Program-made: the position numbers and the translations under genes
Shown here: positions 27,503 to 36,254 of the stretch, in pieces
Numbering within the stretch: the first letter of the stretch is position 1
Layout of the letters: each line of letters opens with the position of its first letter
DNA from: Pseudomonadota bacterium
Lineage (GTDB): Bacteria > Pseudomonadota > Gammaproteobacteria > Pseudomonadales > Moraxellaceae
Direction of reading: 5' to 3'
Assembly (NCBI GenBank): GCA_023393635.1
Contig: JAEWKT010000061.1
Span: 1-64,000 of the forward strand
DNA length: 64,000 nucleotides
The notes under the pieces: model-generated
The model's input: only the letters and a program-made list of their open reading frames with translations
Database searches by the model: none
What the model was told of the DNA's origin: nothing

Positions 27503-28858
27503 TTATATGAGCCGCGCAAAATCATTAAATAATGCCAGAACCATTAAAGCTCCCAGCAATATAATCCCAATACGTAAGCCCAGCATTTGTATTTGCTCAG
27601 ATACGGGCTTACCACGTAACGCTTCAATAAAATAATAAACCAAATGTCCACCATCCAGCACAGGAATTGGCAGTAAATTTAATACCCCAAGGCTAACACT
27701 CATTAAAGCCATAAAGGAAAAAAATGCTTGCCAGCCCATCTCTGCGCTTTGTCCTGCCACTTTGGCAATGGTGATGGGGCCTGACAGATTATCTAAGCCA
27801 ATTAGTCCTGAAATCATTTTGCCAATGGCTTTAACAGTCATAATGGACAACTGCCAGGTTTTATTAACCGCCATGCCCAAAGCTGACAACGGACTGTACT
27901 GAACAGTTTGAAGATATTCTGTTGGTATTTTATAATTTTCTATTTTAGCCCCAGCACCGATAAAACCATATTCTGTCCCCATCGCATCACGCATGGCTTT
28001 AGGCATAATTTGCAGTTGTACAGACTGATTATCTCTGATTACTTTAAAATCAAGCAGTTTTTCTGGGTTTGCCCGAACAATAGTGGTGACATCAGTCCAT
28101 TGCGTGGTGGCTTGCTGATTGACTTCAACAATACGATCACCTGCCTGTAAACCTTGTAATGCTGCAGGTTCACCACGACTGACTTCGCCAATAACAGGGG
28201 CAATATCAGGTCGATAGGGTAAAAAACCAACTTGCTCAAGCGGCGTTTGACTGCCATGACGCATAAAGTGTTCAATAGGCACACTAAACGACTGGGATTG
28301 ACCTGCGCGCTCAGCATTCACTTGAAGATTGCCTGTTTCACCCATGCGCTCAACCAGTGCATAGTTTAAGGTTTCCCAAGTAGCAGTTGGCTTCCCGTCA
28401 ACAGCGGTAATACGGTCACCTATTTGTAGTCCAGCCTGGGCAGCAGGAGAATTCAGCACTACCTGACCAATACGCGTATTGAGTTGCTCACTGGCAGGTA
28501 AATATAAGATCCAGAACAAAAAAACAGCAAACAACAAGTTAATAACGGGGCCAGCAGCTACAATAGCCATACGACGCCATGCTGACTGCCGATTAAATGC
28601 AAACGGCACATCCTCTGGCGCAACTTCGCCTTCGCGCTCGTCTGCCATGCGCACATAGCCACCCAACGGAATGGCTGCAAGCTGATAACGCACGCCATCT
28701 TTACCGTGCCATTTTAATAATGTAGGGCCAAAACCAATGGAATATACCAGTACCTTAACACCCATACGTCTGGCCACCCAAAAATGGCCAAACTCATGAA
28801 TTGCAATTAATGGCCCTAATAGGACAATTGCTGCAAGAATAATAAACAGTATATTCAT
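27503..28858 (-). CDS. rseP: Site-2 intramembrane metalloprotease RseP
   Basis: 451 residues. The zinc site is HEFGH (21-25) in the first membrane helix, with NLLPIPVLDGGHL (~393-405) near the C-terminus providing the third ligand. Two PDZ domains lie between (~110-280). It cuts anti-sigma factors in the membrane as part of the envelope stress response, and clears signal-peptide remnants. Its start overlaps the dxr stop by four bases, and it lies before bamA, a common arrangement. Confidence 0.96.
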   Translation of the reverse strand: MNILFIILAAIVLLGPLIAIHEFGHFWVARRMGVKVLVYSIGFGPTLLKWHGKDGVRYQLAAIPLGGYVRMADEREGEVAPEDVPFAFNRQSAWRRMAIVAAGPVINLLFAVFLFWILYLPASEQLNTRIGQVVLNSPAAQAGLQIGDRITAVDGKPTATWETLNYALVERMGETGNLQVNAERAGQSQSFSVPIEHFMRHGSQTPLEQVGFLPYRPDIAPVIGEVSRGEPAALQGLQAGDRIVEVNQQATTQWTDVTTIVRANPEKLLDFKVIRDNQSVQLQIMPKAMRDAMGTEYGFIGAGAKIENYKIPTEYLQTVQYSPLSALGMAVNKTWQLSIMTVKAIGKMISGLIGLDNLSGPITIAKVAGQSAEMGWQAFFSFMALMSVSLGVLNLLPIPVLDGGHLVYYFIEALRGKPVSEQIQMLGLRIGIILLGALMVLALFNDFARLI

Positions 28859-30084
28859 GAACCCCTACTGGCGTGTGCCGTTATCCATTGCCTTGCCAGC
28901 GCACGTGCCTCAAGGTCTTGAGCGAGGATTGTGCCAAGGTCTTGTGCAGGAAGCACATTAATTTGTGTTATTACTGCGTGTATAAGTTGTGTAATCTGTG
29001 TAAAAGCAAGTTTACCACATAAAAAAGCAGCAACTGCCACTTCATTACTGGCATTCAAAATAGCAGGGACACAGCCACCTGCCTGCATGGCTTCTTTTGC
29101 AATTTTTAAAGCAGGAAAACGCTGGAGGTCAGGTTGCTCAAAGTGCAAACTGTTTATTGCAAATAAATCTAATGCTGGTACTGGCGTACTAATACGTTCT
29201 GGCCATGCCAAAGCATGCGCGATGGGCGTACACATATCGGGGTTACCCATTTGCGCCAGTGTTGAGCCGTCAATATATTGTACGAGCGAATGAATAATAC
29301 TCTCGGGATGAATAACGACCGTGACCCGATCTACTGGCAAATCAAATAAATGACAGGCTTCAATTAATTCCAGCCCTTTATTCATTAGAGTAGCTGAATC
29401 GACTGAAATTTTTTGACCCATCGACCAGTTAGGATGCTTACAGGCTTGCGCTGGGGTGACGTTTTGCATTTGTTCTGATGACCATGTTCTAAATGGCCCG
29501 CCAGAAGCAGTGAGTAAAATTTGTGATACACCTGCACGGTGATTTTGCTGGTCAAAGCTATCTTTACTGACAAAATAATTGGCAGGTAAACATTGAAAAA
29601 TTGCATTATGCTCTGAATCAACAGGCAATAACGTTGCGCTTGCCTGGCCAACGCGCTGCATAAATAGCTCACCAGCCATCACCAGTGATTCTTTATTGGC
29701 CAATAAAACCCGTTTGCCAGCATCAATGGCGGCAAGCGTGGGTTTTAATCCTGCACTACCCACAATGGCTGCCATGACAATATCAACTTGAGCATGTGAC
29801 GCGACTTCACATAAGCCAGCCTCACCTTCTAATATTTCGATTGCATTTAAAATTTTGTCATTACATTGTAATTTTAGCAATTCAATAAATTGATCTTTTG
29901 TACCAGTTTCCACCACCACCACTTGAGGCAAGTATTGCTGGGTTAATTTGGCAAGTTCTTCTAAGCGGCTAAACCCAGTGAGGGCAAATACTTGATATTT
30001 ATTGGTATGTTGTGCCAATACTTTTAATGTACTTTGACCAATTGAGCCAGTCGCACCAAGAATTGAAACCTGAAGCTTAGGCAT
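28855..30084 (-). CDS. dxr: 1-deoxy-D-xylulose 5-phosphate reductoisomerase
   Basis: 409 residues from the ATG at 30084, chosen because AGGTGG lies 8 bases upstream and the protein then begins MPKLQVSILGATGSIGQST, the NADPH-binding start. Metal and substrate-binding residues are in LPVDSEHNAIFQCL and VDSATLMNKGLELIEACHLF. It makes 2-C-methyl-D-erythritol 4-phosphate, committing flux to the MEP isoprenoid pathway that supplies the UppS substrate made two genes upstream. Confidence 0.97.
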   Translation of the reverse strand: MPKLQVSILGATGSIGQSTLKVLAQHTNKYQVFALTGFSRLEELAKLTQQYLPQVVVVETGTKDQFIELLKLQCNDKILNAIEILEGEAGLCEVASHAQVDIVMAAIVGSAGLKPTLAAIDAGKRVLLANKESLVMAGELFMQRVGQASATLLPVDSEHNAIFQCLPANYFVSKDSFDQQNHRAGVSQILLTASGGPFRTWSSEQMQNVTPAQACKHPNWSMGQKISVDSATLMNKGLELIEACHLFDLPVDRVTVVIHPESIIHSLVQYIDGSTLAQMGNPDMCTPIAHALAWPERISTPVPALDLFAINSLHFEQPDLQRFPALKIAKEAMQAGGCVPAILNASNEVAVAAFLCGKLAFTQITQLIHAVITQINVLPAQDLGTILAQDLEARALARQWITAHASRGS

Positions 30085-30085
30085 T

Positions 30086-30889
30086 TTAAAAACCACCTAA
30101 AAACTGTTGCTGTATCCATAAACCCAAAGCAAAAATAGGCGCAGCAGCTAATAATGAATCAATACGATCTAACACACCACCATGACCTGGCAATATAGCA
30201 CCTGAATCTTTAATCCCTGCTTTACGTTTGACCATGGACTCAAACAAATCACCCTGCACTGAGGCCAGCACCGTGACTAAAGACAAAACAATGAAATTTG
30301 CCAATGCTGTTGCGCTTAAATTTAAAGCAGTAAATGCCACTACTACAATAATAACAATGGTCAGCAACAGCCCACCAAGCAAGCCCTCAATAGACTTATT
30401 GGGACTAACACTTGGCGCAAGTTTATTCTTGCCAAATTTGCGTCCCACAAAATAAGCACCGCTGTCTACACCCCACACCAGGGCAAACACATACATTAAC
30501 CACCAAGGGGATTGCTTCCAAAGTGCAAAAATTGCCACAACCGCAGCCACCAACAGTACCCAGCCCCATATATTTAAAGTGCTGTTATACCATTCGGTTT
30601 TTTCTGGATAACGCTTTACCCAAACCAGGCTAAGGAGCCAGAACAATAACGAAACCACCCAGAAATACGGCCAGCTTTGAGGAATAAAAAATATACCCAC
30701 CGTTATTAGGCTAACAATAGCAGCATAGGGTTTATGGTGCTGATTTGGGATTAACCGCGCCCATTCATAACTGGCAATTGCTACGGTAAGCAGCATTAAT
30801 GCCATCATTGGAAAAATGCTTTTGGTGGCAAACATACACAGTAAAACAATAGTCACCAAAACCAGCGCAGTACGAATCCGTTCAATCAT
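30086..30889 (-). CDS. cdsA: Phosphatidate cytidylyltransferase
   Basis: 267 residues with about eight hydrophobic membrane spans. The family signature lies near the C-terminus: SVQGDLFESMVKRKAGIKDSGAILPGHGGVLDRIDS, with the acidic metal-binding residues in GDLFES and DRIDS. It makes CDP-diacylglycerol for phospholipid synthesis. It overlaps uppS by eight bases and abuts dxr. Confidence 0.95.
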   Translation of the reverse strand: MIERIRTALVLVTIVLLCMFATKSIFPMMALMLLTVAIASYEWARLIPNQHHKPYAAIVSLITVGIFFIPQSWPYFWVVSLLFWLLSLVWVKRYPEKTEWYNSTLNIWGWVLLVAAVVAIFALWKQSPWWLMYVFALVWGVDSGAYFVGRKFGKNKLAPSVSPNKSIEGLLGGLLLTIVIIVVVAFTALNLSATALANFIVLSLVTVLASVQGDLFESMVKRKAGIKDSGAILPGHGGVLDRIDSLLAAAPIFALGLWIQQQFLGGF

Positions 30890-31691
30890 TATTTAAATTC
30901 TCGTTGTTATAACCAAGCTGTCTGTTTTGTGCATTCACCTGCTCACTGGTGCGGCCAAAACGACGTTCTCGCTGCGCAAATACAGTTAAGGCTTTATTAA
31001 ACTCAGCAATAGAAAAGTCTGGCCAGAGCGTTTCGGTAAAATACAGTTCGGCATAAGCGGCCTGCCACAATAAAAAATTGGACAAGCGATAATCACCCCC
31101 AGTGCGGATGAGTAAATCAACTGCGGGCAAATCGGCTAAAGAAATATGCTGCTGCAGCGATTGCTCGTTAATTTGCTCCACATTCAGCAAGCCGCGCTCT
31201 ACTTGCATTGCGACTTGCTTTGCTGCCTGTGCAATATCCCACATACCACCATAACTTACCGCAATGACTAATGACATGGCCGTATGATGTGCGGTAATGC
31301 TCTCGGCCTCGGCCATGAGTTGCTGGAGTTCATCAGACAACTGCGTACGATCACCAATAAAGCGCAATGCAATATCATGTTTTTTCATGCGCGGAATTTG
31401 CTCGCGAATGGTTTGCGCAAACAACTCCATCAGCAAAGCAACTTCTGCGGGCGGCCGTTGCCAGTTTTCACTGGAAAAAGCAAAGACGGTCAGTGCGCTG
31501 ATCCCTAAACGACGTGCATGTTCAACAATGGGATCAAGCTGATTTTTACCAACCCGATGCCCTTCTCCCTCTGCCAGCGCCTCTCGTTTGCCGTAGCGGT
31601 TATTGCCATCCATAATAATTGCCACATGCTCTGGCAGGTTTAGGGATGCTACTGCAGTTACATGAGGTGACGTCTGTTGCTCGTTATTCAT
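30882..31691 (-). CDS. uppS: Undecaprenyl diphosphate synthase (cis-prenyltransferase)
   Basis: 269 residues. The catalytic aspartate is Asp28 in IIMDGNNRYGKR; the conserved FAFSSENWQRPPAEV and the C-terminal RTGGDYRLSNFLLWQAAYAELYF with the Arg/Glu ligands are all present. It makes the C55 lipid carrier for peptidoglycan and O-antigen from isopentenyl and farnesyl diphosphates. DGNNRYGK instead of DGNGRWAK is the variant I associate with Moraxellaceae. Confidence 0.97.
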   Translation of the reverse strand: MNNEQQTSPHVTAVASLNLPEHVAIIMDGNNRYGKREALAEGEGHRVGKNQLDPIVEHARRLGISALTVFAFSSENWQRPPAEVALLMELFAQTIREQIPRMKKHDIALRFIGDRTQLSDELQQLMAEAESITAHHTAMSLVIAVSYGGMWDIAQAAKQVAMQVERGLLNVEQINEQSLQQHISLADLPAVDLLIRTGGDYRLSNFLLWQAAYAELYFTETLWPDFSIAEFNKALTVFAQRERRFGRTSEQVNAQNRQLGYNNENLNND

Positions 31692-31723
31692 GGGTTAACT
31701 GACCGTGGGTTGAATGATGTTAA

Positions 31724-32278
31724 TTAAACCTGAATCAGCTCTGCTTCTTTGGCGGCTAGCATTTTATCAACCTCAGCCACATATTTATCAGTCAGCTTTT
31801 GAATATCATCACCTGCACGACGCTCATCATCTTCAGAAATTTCTTTTTCTTTTAATAAATCTTTAATGTCGCCCAATACATCACGGCGAATATTACGTAT
31901 TGCCACTTTGGCGTTTTCAGCTTCACCGCGCGCTAGTTTTTGCATATTACGGCGGGTTTCTTCAGTCAATGCAGGTAATGGCACACGAATAATATCGGCA
32001 GAAATTGGGTTTAAGCCTAAATCACTTTCTCGAATGGCTTTGTCAATCACGCTGGTCATATTGCGTTCAAAGGGTTGAACCACCAGCGTGCGGGCATCAT
32101 CCACACCCACGTTTGCCACCTGATTTAAGGGTACATCTGAGCCGTAATATGACACCATAATGCCATTGAGCATGGAAGGGTGCGCGCGGCCAGTCCGCAC
32201 TTTAGCAAAGCCAGCTTCTAGCGACTCAATACTTTTTTTCATGCGGCTTTCGCCGTCTTTTTTCAAATCATTAATCAT
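31724..32278 (-). CDS. frr: Ribosome recycling factor
   Basis: 184 residues, the standard length. The three-helix bundle motifs are plain: KVRTGRAHPSML, VDDARTLVVQPFER, IRVPLPALTEETRR and AIRNIRRDVLGDIK. With EF-G it splits the post-termination ribosome. AGGA precedes the ATG at 8 bases. It follows pyrH, the normal pairing. Confidence 0.97.
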   Translation of the reverse strand: MINDLKKDGESRMKKSIESLEAGFAKVRTGRAHPSMLNGIMVSYYGSDVPLNQVANVGVDDARTLVVQPFERNMTSVIDKAIRESDLGLNPISADIIRVPLPALTEETRRNMQKLARGEAENAKVAIRNIRRDVLGDIKDLLKEKEISEDDERRAGDDIQKLTDKYVAEVDKMLAAKEAELIQV

Positions 32279-32350
32279 GGTTGGTTCCTCAACAGTTTTG
32301 GCATTAAAGCAATGTGATATTTAATAAATCTAGCGATAATTTAGATTGGC

Positions 32351-33076
32351 TTAGTGACTCACCTGCGTGCCTTCATCCTCACCCATTACCACCGATAACA
32401 ATGCACCTGGCTTGTTCATATCAAATACTTGTAACGGTACGTTGTGATCGCGGCATAAGCAGATAGCGGTTAAATCCATTACACCTAATTTGCGATCCAG
32501 CACTTCATCAAAACTCAAACGCTCATATTTAATGGCATCGTCGTATTTGCTTGGGTCTTTATCGTATATACCATCTACTTTGGTGGCTTTTAAAATTAAG
32601 GTGGCTTCAATTTCAATGCCGCGCAAACAGGCCGCAGTATCAGTAGTGAAAAATGGATTACCCGTCCCAGCAACAAATACACAGACTTCACCATTTTTTA
32701 AATGACGAATGGCATCACGACTGCTGTAGGTTTCTACCACACCATTAATAGAAATAGCTGACATTAAGCGGGTCTTAATATTACGACGCTCTAGCGCATC
32801 GCGCAGTGCCAGGCCATTCATGACCGTAGCCAGCATCCCCATCTGGTCACCTGTTACCCGTCCAACCAAGCCATCTTTTTGTAGCTGACTGCCACGGTAC
32901 AAGTTACCGCCACCCACTACAATACCTACTTGCACACCCAGGCCTACTAAATGCGCAATAGATAATGACATTTGGTCAAGCACTGTGGCATCAATGCCCA
33001 TATCTTTATTGCCTGATAGTGCCTCTCCTGACAACTTAAGCAATATGCGCGAAAAACGCGGGCTATTTTCAGCCAT
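32351..33076 (-). CDS. pyrH: UMP kinase
   Basis: 241 residues, amino-acid-kinase fold: LLKLSGEALSG at the start, VVGGGNLYRG (~52-62), TGNPFFTTDTAACLRGIEIEA and KATKVDGIYDKDP. It phosphorylates UMP to UDP and is hexameric. GGGAGC lies 6 bases before the ATG. It heads the 11-gene minus-strand operon ending with lpxA. Its own promoter should lie in the ~200 bases between it and rimO. Confidence 0.97.
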   Translation of the reverse strand: MAENSPRFSRILLKLSGEALSGNKDMGIDATVLDQMSLSIAHLVGLGVQVGIVVGGGNLYRGSQLQKDGLVGRVTGDQMGMLATVMNGLALRDALERRNIKTRLMSAISINGVVETYSSRDAIRHLKNGEVCVFVAGTGNPFFTTDTAACLRGIEIEATLILKATKVDGIYDKDPSKYDDAIKYERLSFDEVLDRKLGVMDLTAICLCRDHNVPLQVFDMNKPGALLSVVMGEDEGTQVSH

Positions 33077-33275
33077 AACGAGCTCCCAAGCAGGTAATTT
33101 GTAAAATATTAAACTAAAAAGCTGTCAAAAGATTGTAAGCAATGTTTGACGGGGGCGAATGGTAGCAAAAGCAATGCTTCACGCCAATCCATCTGCCTCA
33201 CTCAATTCACAAATTAAGCAACAAACACCGTCTTTGATCGTATCTATTAAGGTCTGTCCCACTTTGAGCAGGGTT

Positions 33276-34610
33276 TTAAGCCACAATCAACTTTGCAAAC
33301 AAGTCATACTCATCAGCATCGGTAATTTCTACCTGTAACAGCTGACCAGGTTGAATCTGGCTCTTGTCGATATCCTCAACAAACACATTACCATCAATTT
33401 CAGGCGCATCCGCATATGAACGCGCTACCGCCACTGGATGCTCTTCATCAAGCTCATCAACCAACACCGTCATGCGTTTGCCAATTTTATCTTTTAATTT
33501 CTGGGTAGAAATTTCTTGCGCCACCTGCATAAAACGCTCATAGCGTTCTTGTTTAATATGTTCAGGCACAGGGTCTGGTAACTCATTAGCAGGTGCATTT
33601 TCAATGTTCGAGTAAGTAAAGCAGCCTACCCGATCCAATCTGGCTTGTTTTAGCCAGTCGAGCAAATACTGAAAATCTTCTTCGGTTTCGCCAGGAAAGC
33701 CCACCACAAAGGTAGAACGAATGGCCAGGTCAGGGCAAACTTCGCGCCATTGCTTGATTTTTTCTAGCGTATTTTCGCTATGTGCAGGGCGTTTCATCAG
33801 TTTTAAGATACGCGGACTGGCATGCTGAAATGGAATATCCAGATACGGCAGTATTTTACCGTCACGCATCAGTTCTAGCACCGCATCCACATGTGGATAG
33901 GGATAGACATAATGCAGGCGCACCCATACGCCAAGCTGACCTAATGCCGCGCATAAATCATAAAATTTGGTTTTAAGCGGCTGGCCATTCCAAAAATCGA
34001 GCTTATATTTAGTATCCACGCCATAAGCTGAGGTATCCTGCGAGATCACCAAAATTTCTTTGACACCTGCCTTGACCAAGGCTTGCGCTTCGTCCATCAC
34101 ACTGCCAATAGGACGCGATACCAGATCACCACGCAACTGCGGAATAATACAAAACGTACAGCGATGATTACAGCCTTCAGAAATTTTTAAATAAGCATAA
34201 TGCTTTGGCGTTAAACGGATACCTTGTGGCGGTACCAAATCAATATACGGGTTGTGATCAGGCGGTGGTGGCACATATTCATGCACAGCACTCATCACAT
34301 CACTATACGCTTGTGGCCCTGTTACCTTTAAAACACTAGGATGCATGGCACGGATTTTTTCTTCATCCTTACCCAAGCAGCCTGTCACAATGACTTTGCC
34401 ATTTTCATTAATGGCTTCACCAATGGCGTCCAAAGATTCCTGCACCGCAGATTCAATAAAGCCGCAGGTATTGACCACAACCAAATCAGCCCCTTCAAAT
34501 GACGCTGCAACGTCATAGCCCTCAACACGTAACTGGGTAAGAATACGTTCAGAGTCCACTAAGGCTTTAGGACAACCCAGGGATACAAAACCGACTTTAG
34601 GGGACTTCAT
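33276..34610 (-). CDS. rimO: Ribosomal protein S12 methylthiotransferase
   Basis: 444 residues from the ATG at 34610, giving MKSPKVGFVSLGCPKALVDSE, the conserved beginning; a longer frame to 34649 is open but unlikely. The N-terminal MTTase domain binds one Fe-S cluster, the radical SAM site is GCNHRCTFCIIPQLRG (C-x3-C-x2-C), and a TRAM domain ends the protein. It adds a methylthio group to an aspartate of ribosomal protein S12. It is transcribed away from ntrB. Confidence 0.96.
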   Translation of the reverse strand: MKSPKVGFVSLGCPKALVDSERILTQLRVEGYDVAASFEGADLVVVNTCGFIESAVQESLDAIGEAINENGKVIVTGCLGKDEEKIRAMHPSVLKVTGPQAYSDVMSAVHEYVPPPPDHNPYIDLVPPQGIRLTPKHYAYLKISEGCNHRCTFCIIPQLRGDLVSRPIGSVMDEAQALVKAGVKEILVISQDTSAYGVDTKYKLDFWNGQPLKTKFYDLCAALGQLGVWVRLHYVYPYPHVDAVLELMRDGKILPYLDIPFQHASPRILKLMKRPAHSENTLEKIKQWREVCPDLAIRSTFVVGFPGETEEDFQYLLDWLKQARLDRVGCFTYSNIENAPANELPDPVPEHIKQERYERFMQVAQEISTQKLKDKIGKRMTVLVDELDEEHPVAVARSYADAPEIDGNVFVEDIDKSQIQPGQLLQVEITDADEYDLFAKLIVA

Positions 34611-35066
34611 GCAATACAGCTCCAACAAATTAGCGCATATTGTAAGCACTTTGCCACTGCTTTAATAGTACGAATAACTGGCGAACCACCGATTTTTATC
34701 ACTTGGTCATGATTTAAAAATATGGGGGCATGACTCATGTTGGTGCATTATTTAATTGGTTTTGTTTTGCACAAAAAAACGCATCATTTTAGTGCTATAC
34801 AGTAAAGCTGTTTTAAAGCGTGGATAAGCATTGGCTTTATTTGAATTATTCCAGTTATAGCAACCATTTAAAGCCAACTTAAAAGTTATTGAGCGCGCTA
34901 GTGGTAACATAAAATTATGAAAGAGGTTTATTTTTTGCAGGATAAATACTTGGCGCGTTAATTGCTAAGCCTGTATGGTCATTATTAATTGCCTCCATTA
35001 TTTATACGCTGGCACTTATGCCCTATTGCGCTTAAATTTTAATATTCAAGGAATATTATTTTTATC
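34611..35066. other. Divergent intergenic region rimO / ntrB
   Basis: About 455 bases, AT-rich, with no coding frame that I trust. It contains the possible sigma-54 promoter listed separately. A GGTGCA (34742-34747) and a TGCAC further on resemble NtrC half-sites but are not arranged as the consensus palindrome. Confidence 0.45.
34950..34966 (+). promoter_or_regulatory. Possible sigma-54 promoter upstream of ntrBC
   Basis: TTGGCGCG-N4-TTGCT differs from the sigma-54 -24/-12 consensus TTGGCACG-N4-TTGCW at one base, with GG and GC at the correct spacing. It points toward ntrB, about 100 bases upstream of its start. Such a promoter would allow autoregulation by NtrC. Enhancer sites were not clearly found. 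Confidence 0.4.
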
Positions 35067-36242
35067 ATGACTCATGTTGCCCAGTATCAATCTGACATTG
35101 ATTGCCGCCATGTGCTTGAGCATATGCTCACTGCGGTGATGCAGGTATCTACAGCTCTTGAAATTGAATATATGAATCCAGCTTGTGAAGCCTTGTTAGA
35201 GATGAGCTGTGTGCGCGCCGTTGGTATAAATTTGCTGTCGGTACTCTCTGAGCCCGAAGAAACCTTTAATACCCACGCGGCCTTGCTCACTACCTTAAAT
35301 ACTGGCCAGCCTTATATACGCCGTGAGGCGATGCTTAATGTCGGCTTAAAAGACAAAGCCGTCGATTACTCAGTGACTTTAGTGACTGCCACAACCACTG
35401 ACCAGCGTGATCAGCATCCGTTGAATGCACTGTCTCTGGCTAAGCACCATACGCAGCAATGGGTTAAAAAATACTTGCTCATCGAAATCCAGCCGATTGA
35501 TGGTTTGCTGCGTATCAATCGCGATGAGCAATTGGCACAGCAATATCAAATTGCCAGGCAACTGGTGCGTGGCGTGGCACATGAGATTAAAAATCCCCTG
35601 GCAGGTATTCGTGGTGCAACCCAATTATTAGCAAGGACGACCCCAGATCACAGTATCAAAGAATATACCGATATTATTCTGGATGAAGTCGATCGACTTT
35701 GTATTTTGGCTGATACCATGCTGGGTTCAAGACAGTTGCCAGCATTTAGTAAAGTCAATGTGCATGAACCATTAGAGCGGGTACGCAGTTTAATTTTAAG
35801 TCAAACCAATAACACGGTTCATATTGTGCGGGATTATGATTTGTCGCTGCCTGAGGTCAATGCAGACCGCGACCAGCTTATTCAGGTGATATTAAATATT
35901 TGTGTCAATGCCGTACAAGCCATGACAGAAAATCCTGAATTTTTTGCAAACCAGTCGCGACAAAAACCACATCTTATTTTGCGCACCCGTATTCAACGCC
36001 TATTTAATATGCATGGAATATTGCATCGTAGCGTGGTGCGTATTGATTTAGAAGACAATGGCCCTGGCATTTCTCCTGATATTATTGAATCAGTGTTTTA
36101 TCCCATGGTGACAGGTCGCGCTAGTGGCGTGGGGCTTGGTTTGAGTCTGGCACAAAATATGATTCATCAGCATGGCGGGGTGATTGAATGCCATTCCGAA
36201 GCGGGCCGCACCGTTTTTAGTTTATCGTTACCTTGGCAATAA
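35067..36242 (+). CDS. glnL: NtrB nitrogen-regulation sensor kinase
   Basis: 391 residues, cytoplasmic. A PAS-like domain covers about 15-120. The phosphorylated His172 sits in VRGVAHEIKNPLAGIRGA, which matches the NtrB H-box. The ATPase domain has NICVNAVQAM (N-box), DNGPGI and GVGLGLSLAQ. With the PII protein it controls phosphorylation of NtrC in response to glutamine and 2-oxoglutarate. The NtrC gene follows after 12 bases. No glnA gene is in the window. Confidence 0.95.
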   Translation: MTHVAQYQSDIDCRHVLEHMLTAVMQVSTALEIEYMNPACEALLEMSCVRAVGINLLSVLSEPEETFNTHAALLTTLNTGQPYIRREAMLNVGLKDKAVDYSVTLVTATTTDQRDQHPLNALSLAKHHTQQWVKKYLLIEIQPIDGLLRINRDEQLAQQYQIARQLVRGVAHEIKNPLAGIRGATQLLARTTPDHSIKEYTDIILDEVDRLCILADTMLGSRQLPAFSKVNVHEPLERVRSLILSQTNNTVHIVRDYDLSLPEVNADRDQLIQVILNICVNAVQAMTENPEFFANQSRQKPHLILRTRIQRLFNMHGILHRSVVRIDLEDNGPGISPDIIESVFYPMVTGRASGVGLGLSLAQNMIHQHGGVIECHSEAGRTVFSLSLPWQ

Positions 36243-36254
36243 GGGGAGAAAGTG

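Noticed and set aside
35010..35029. TGGCAC followed by TTGC upstream of ntrB
   Set aside because: The halves are 10 bases apart rather than 5, so the sigma-54 spacing is wrong.
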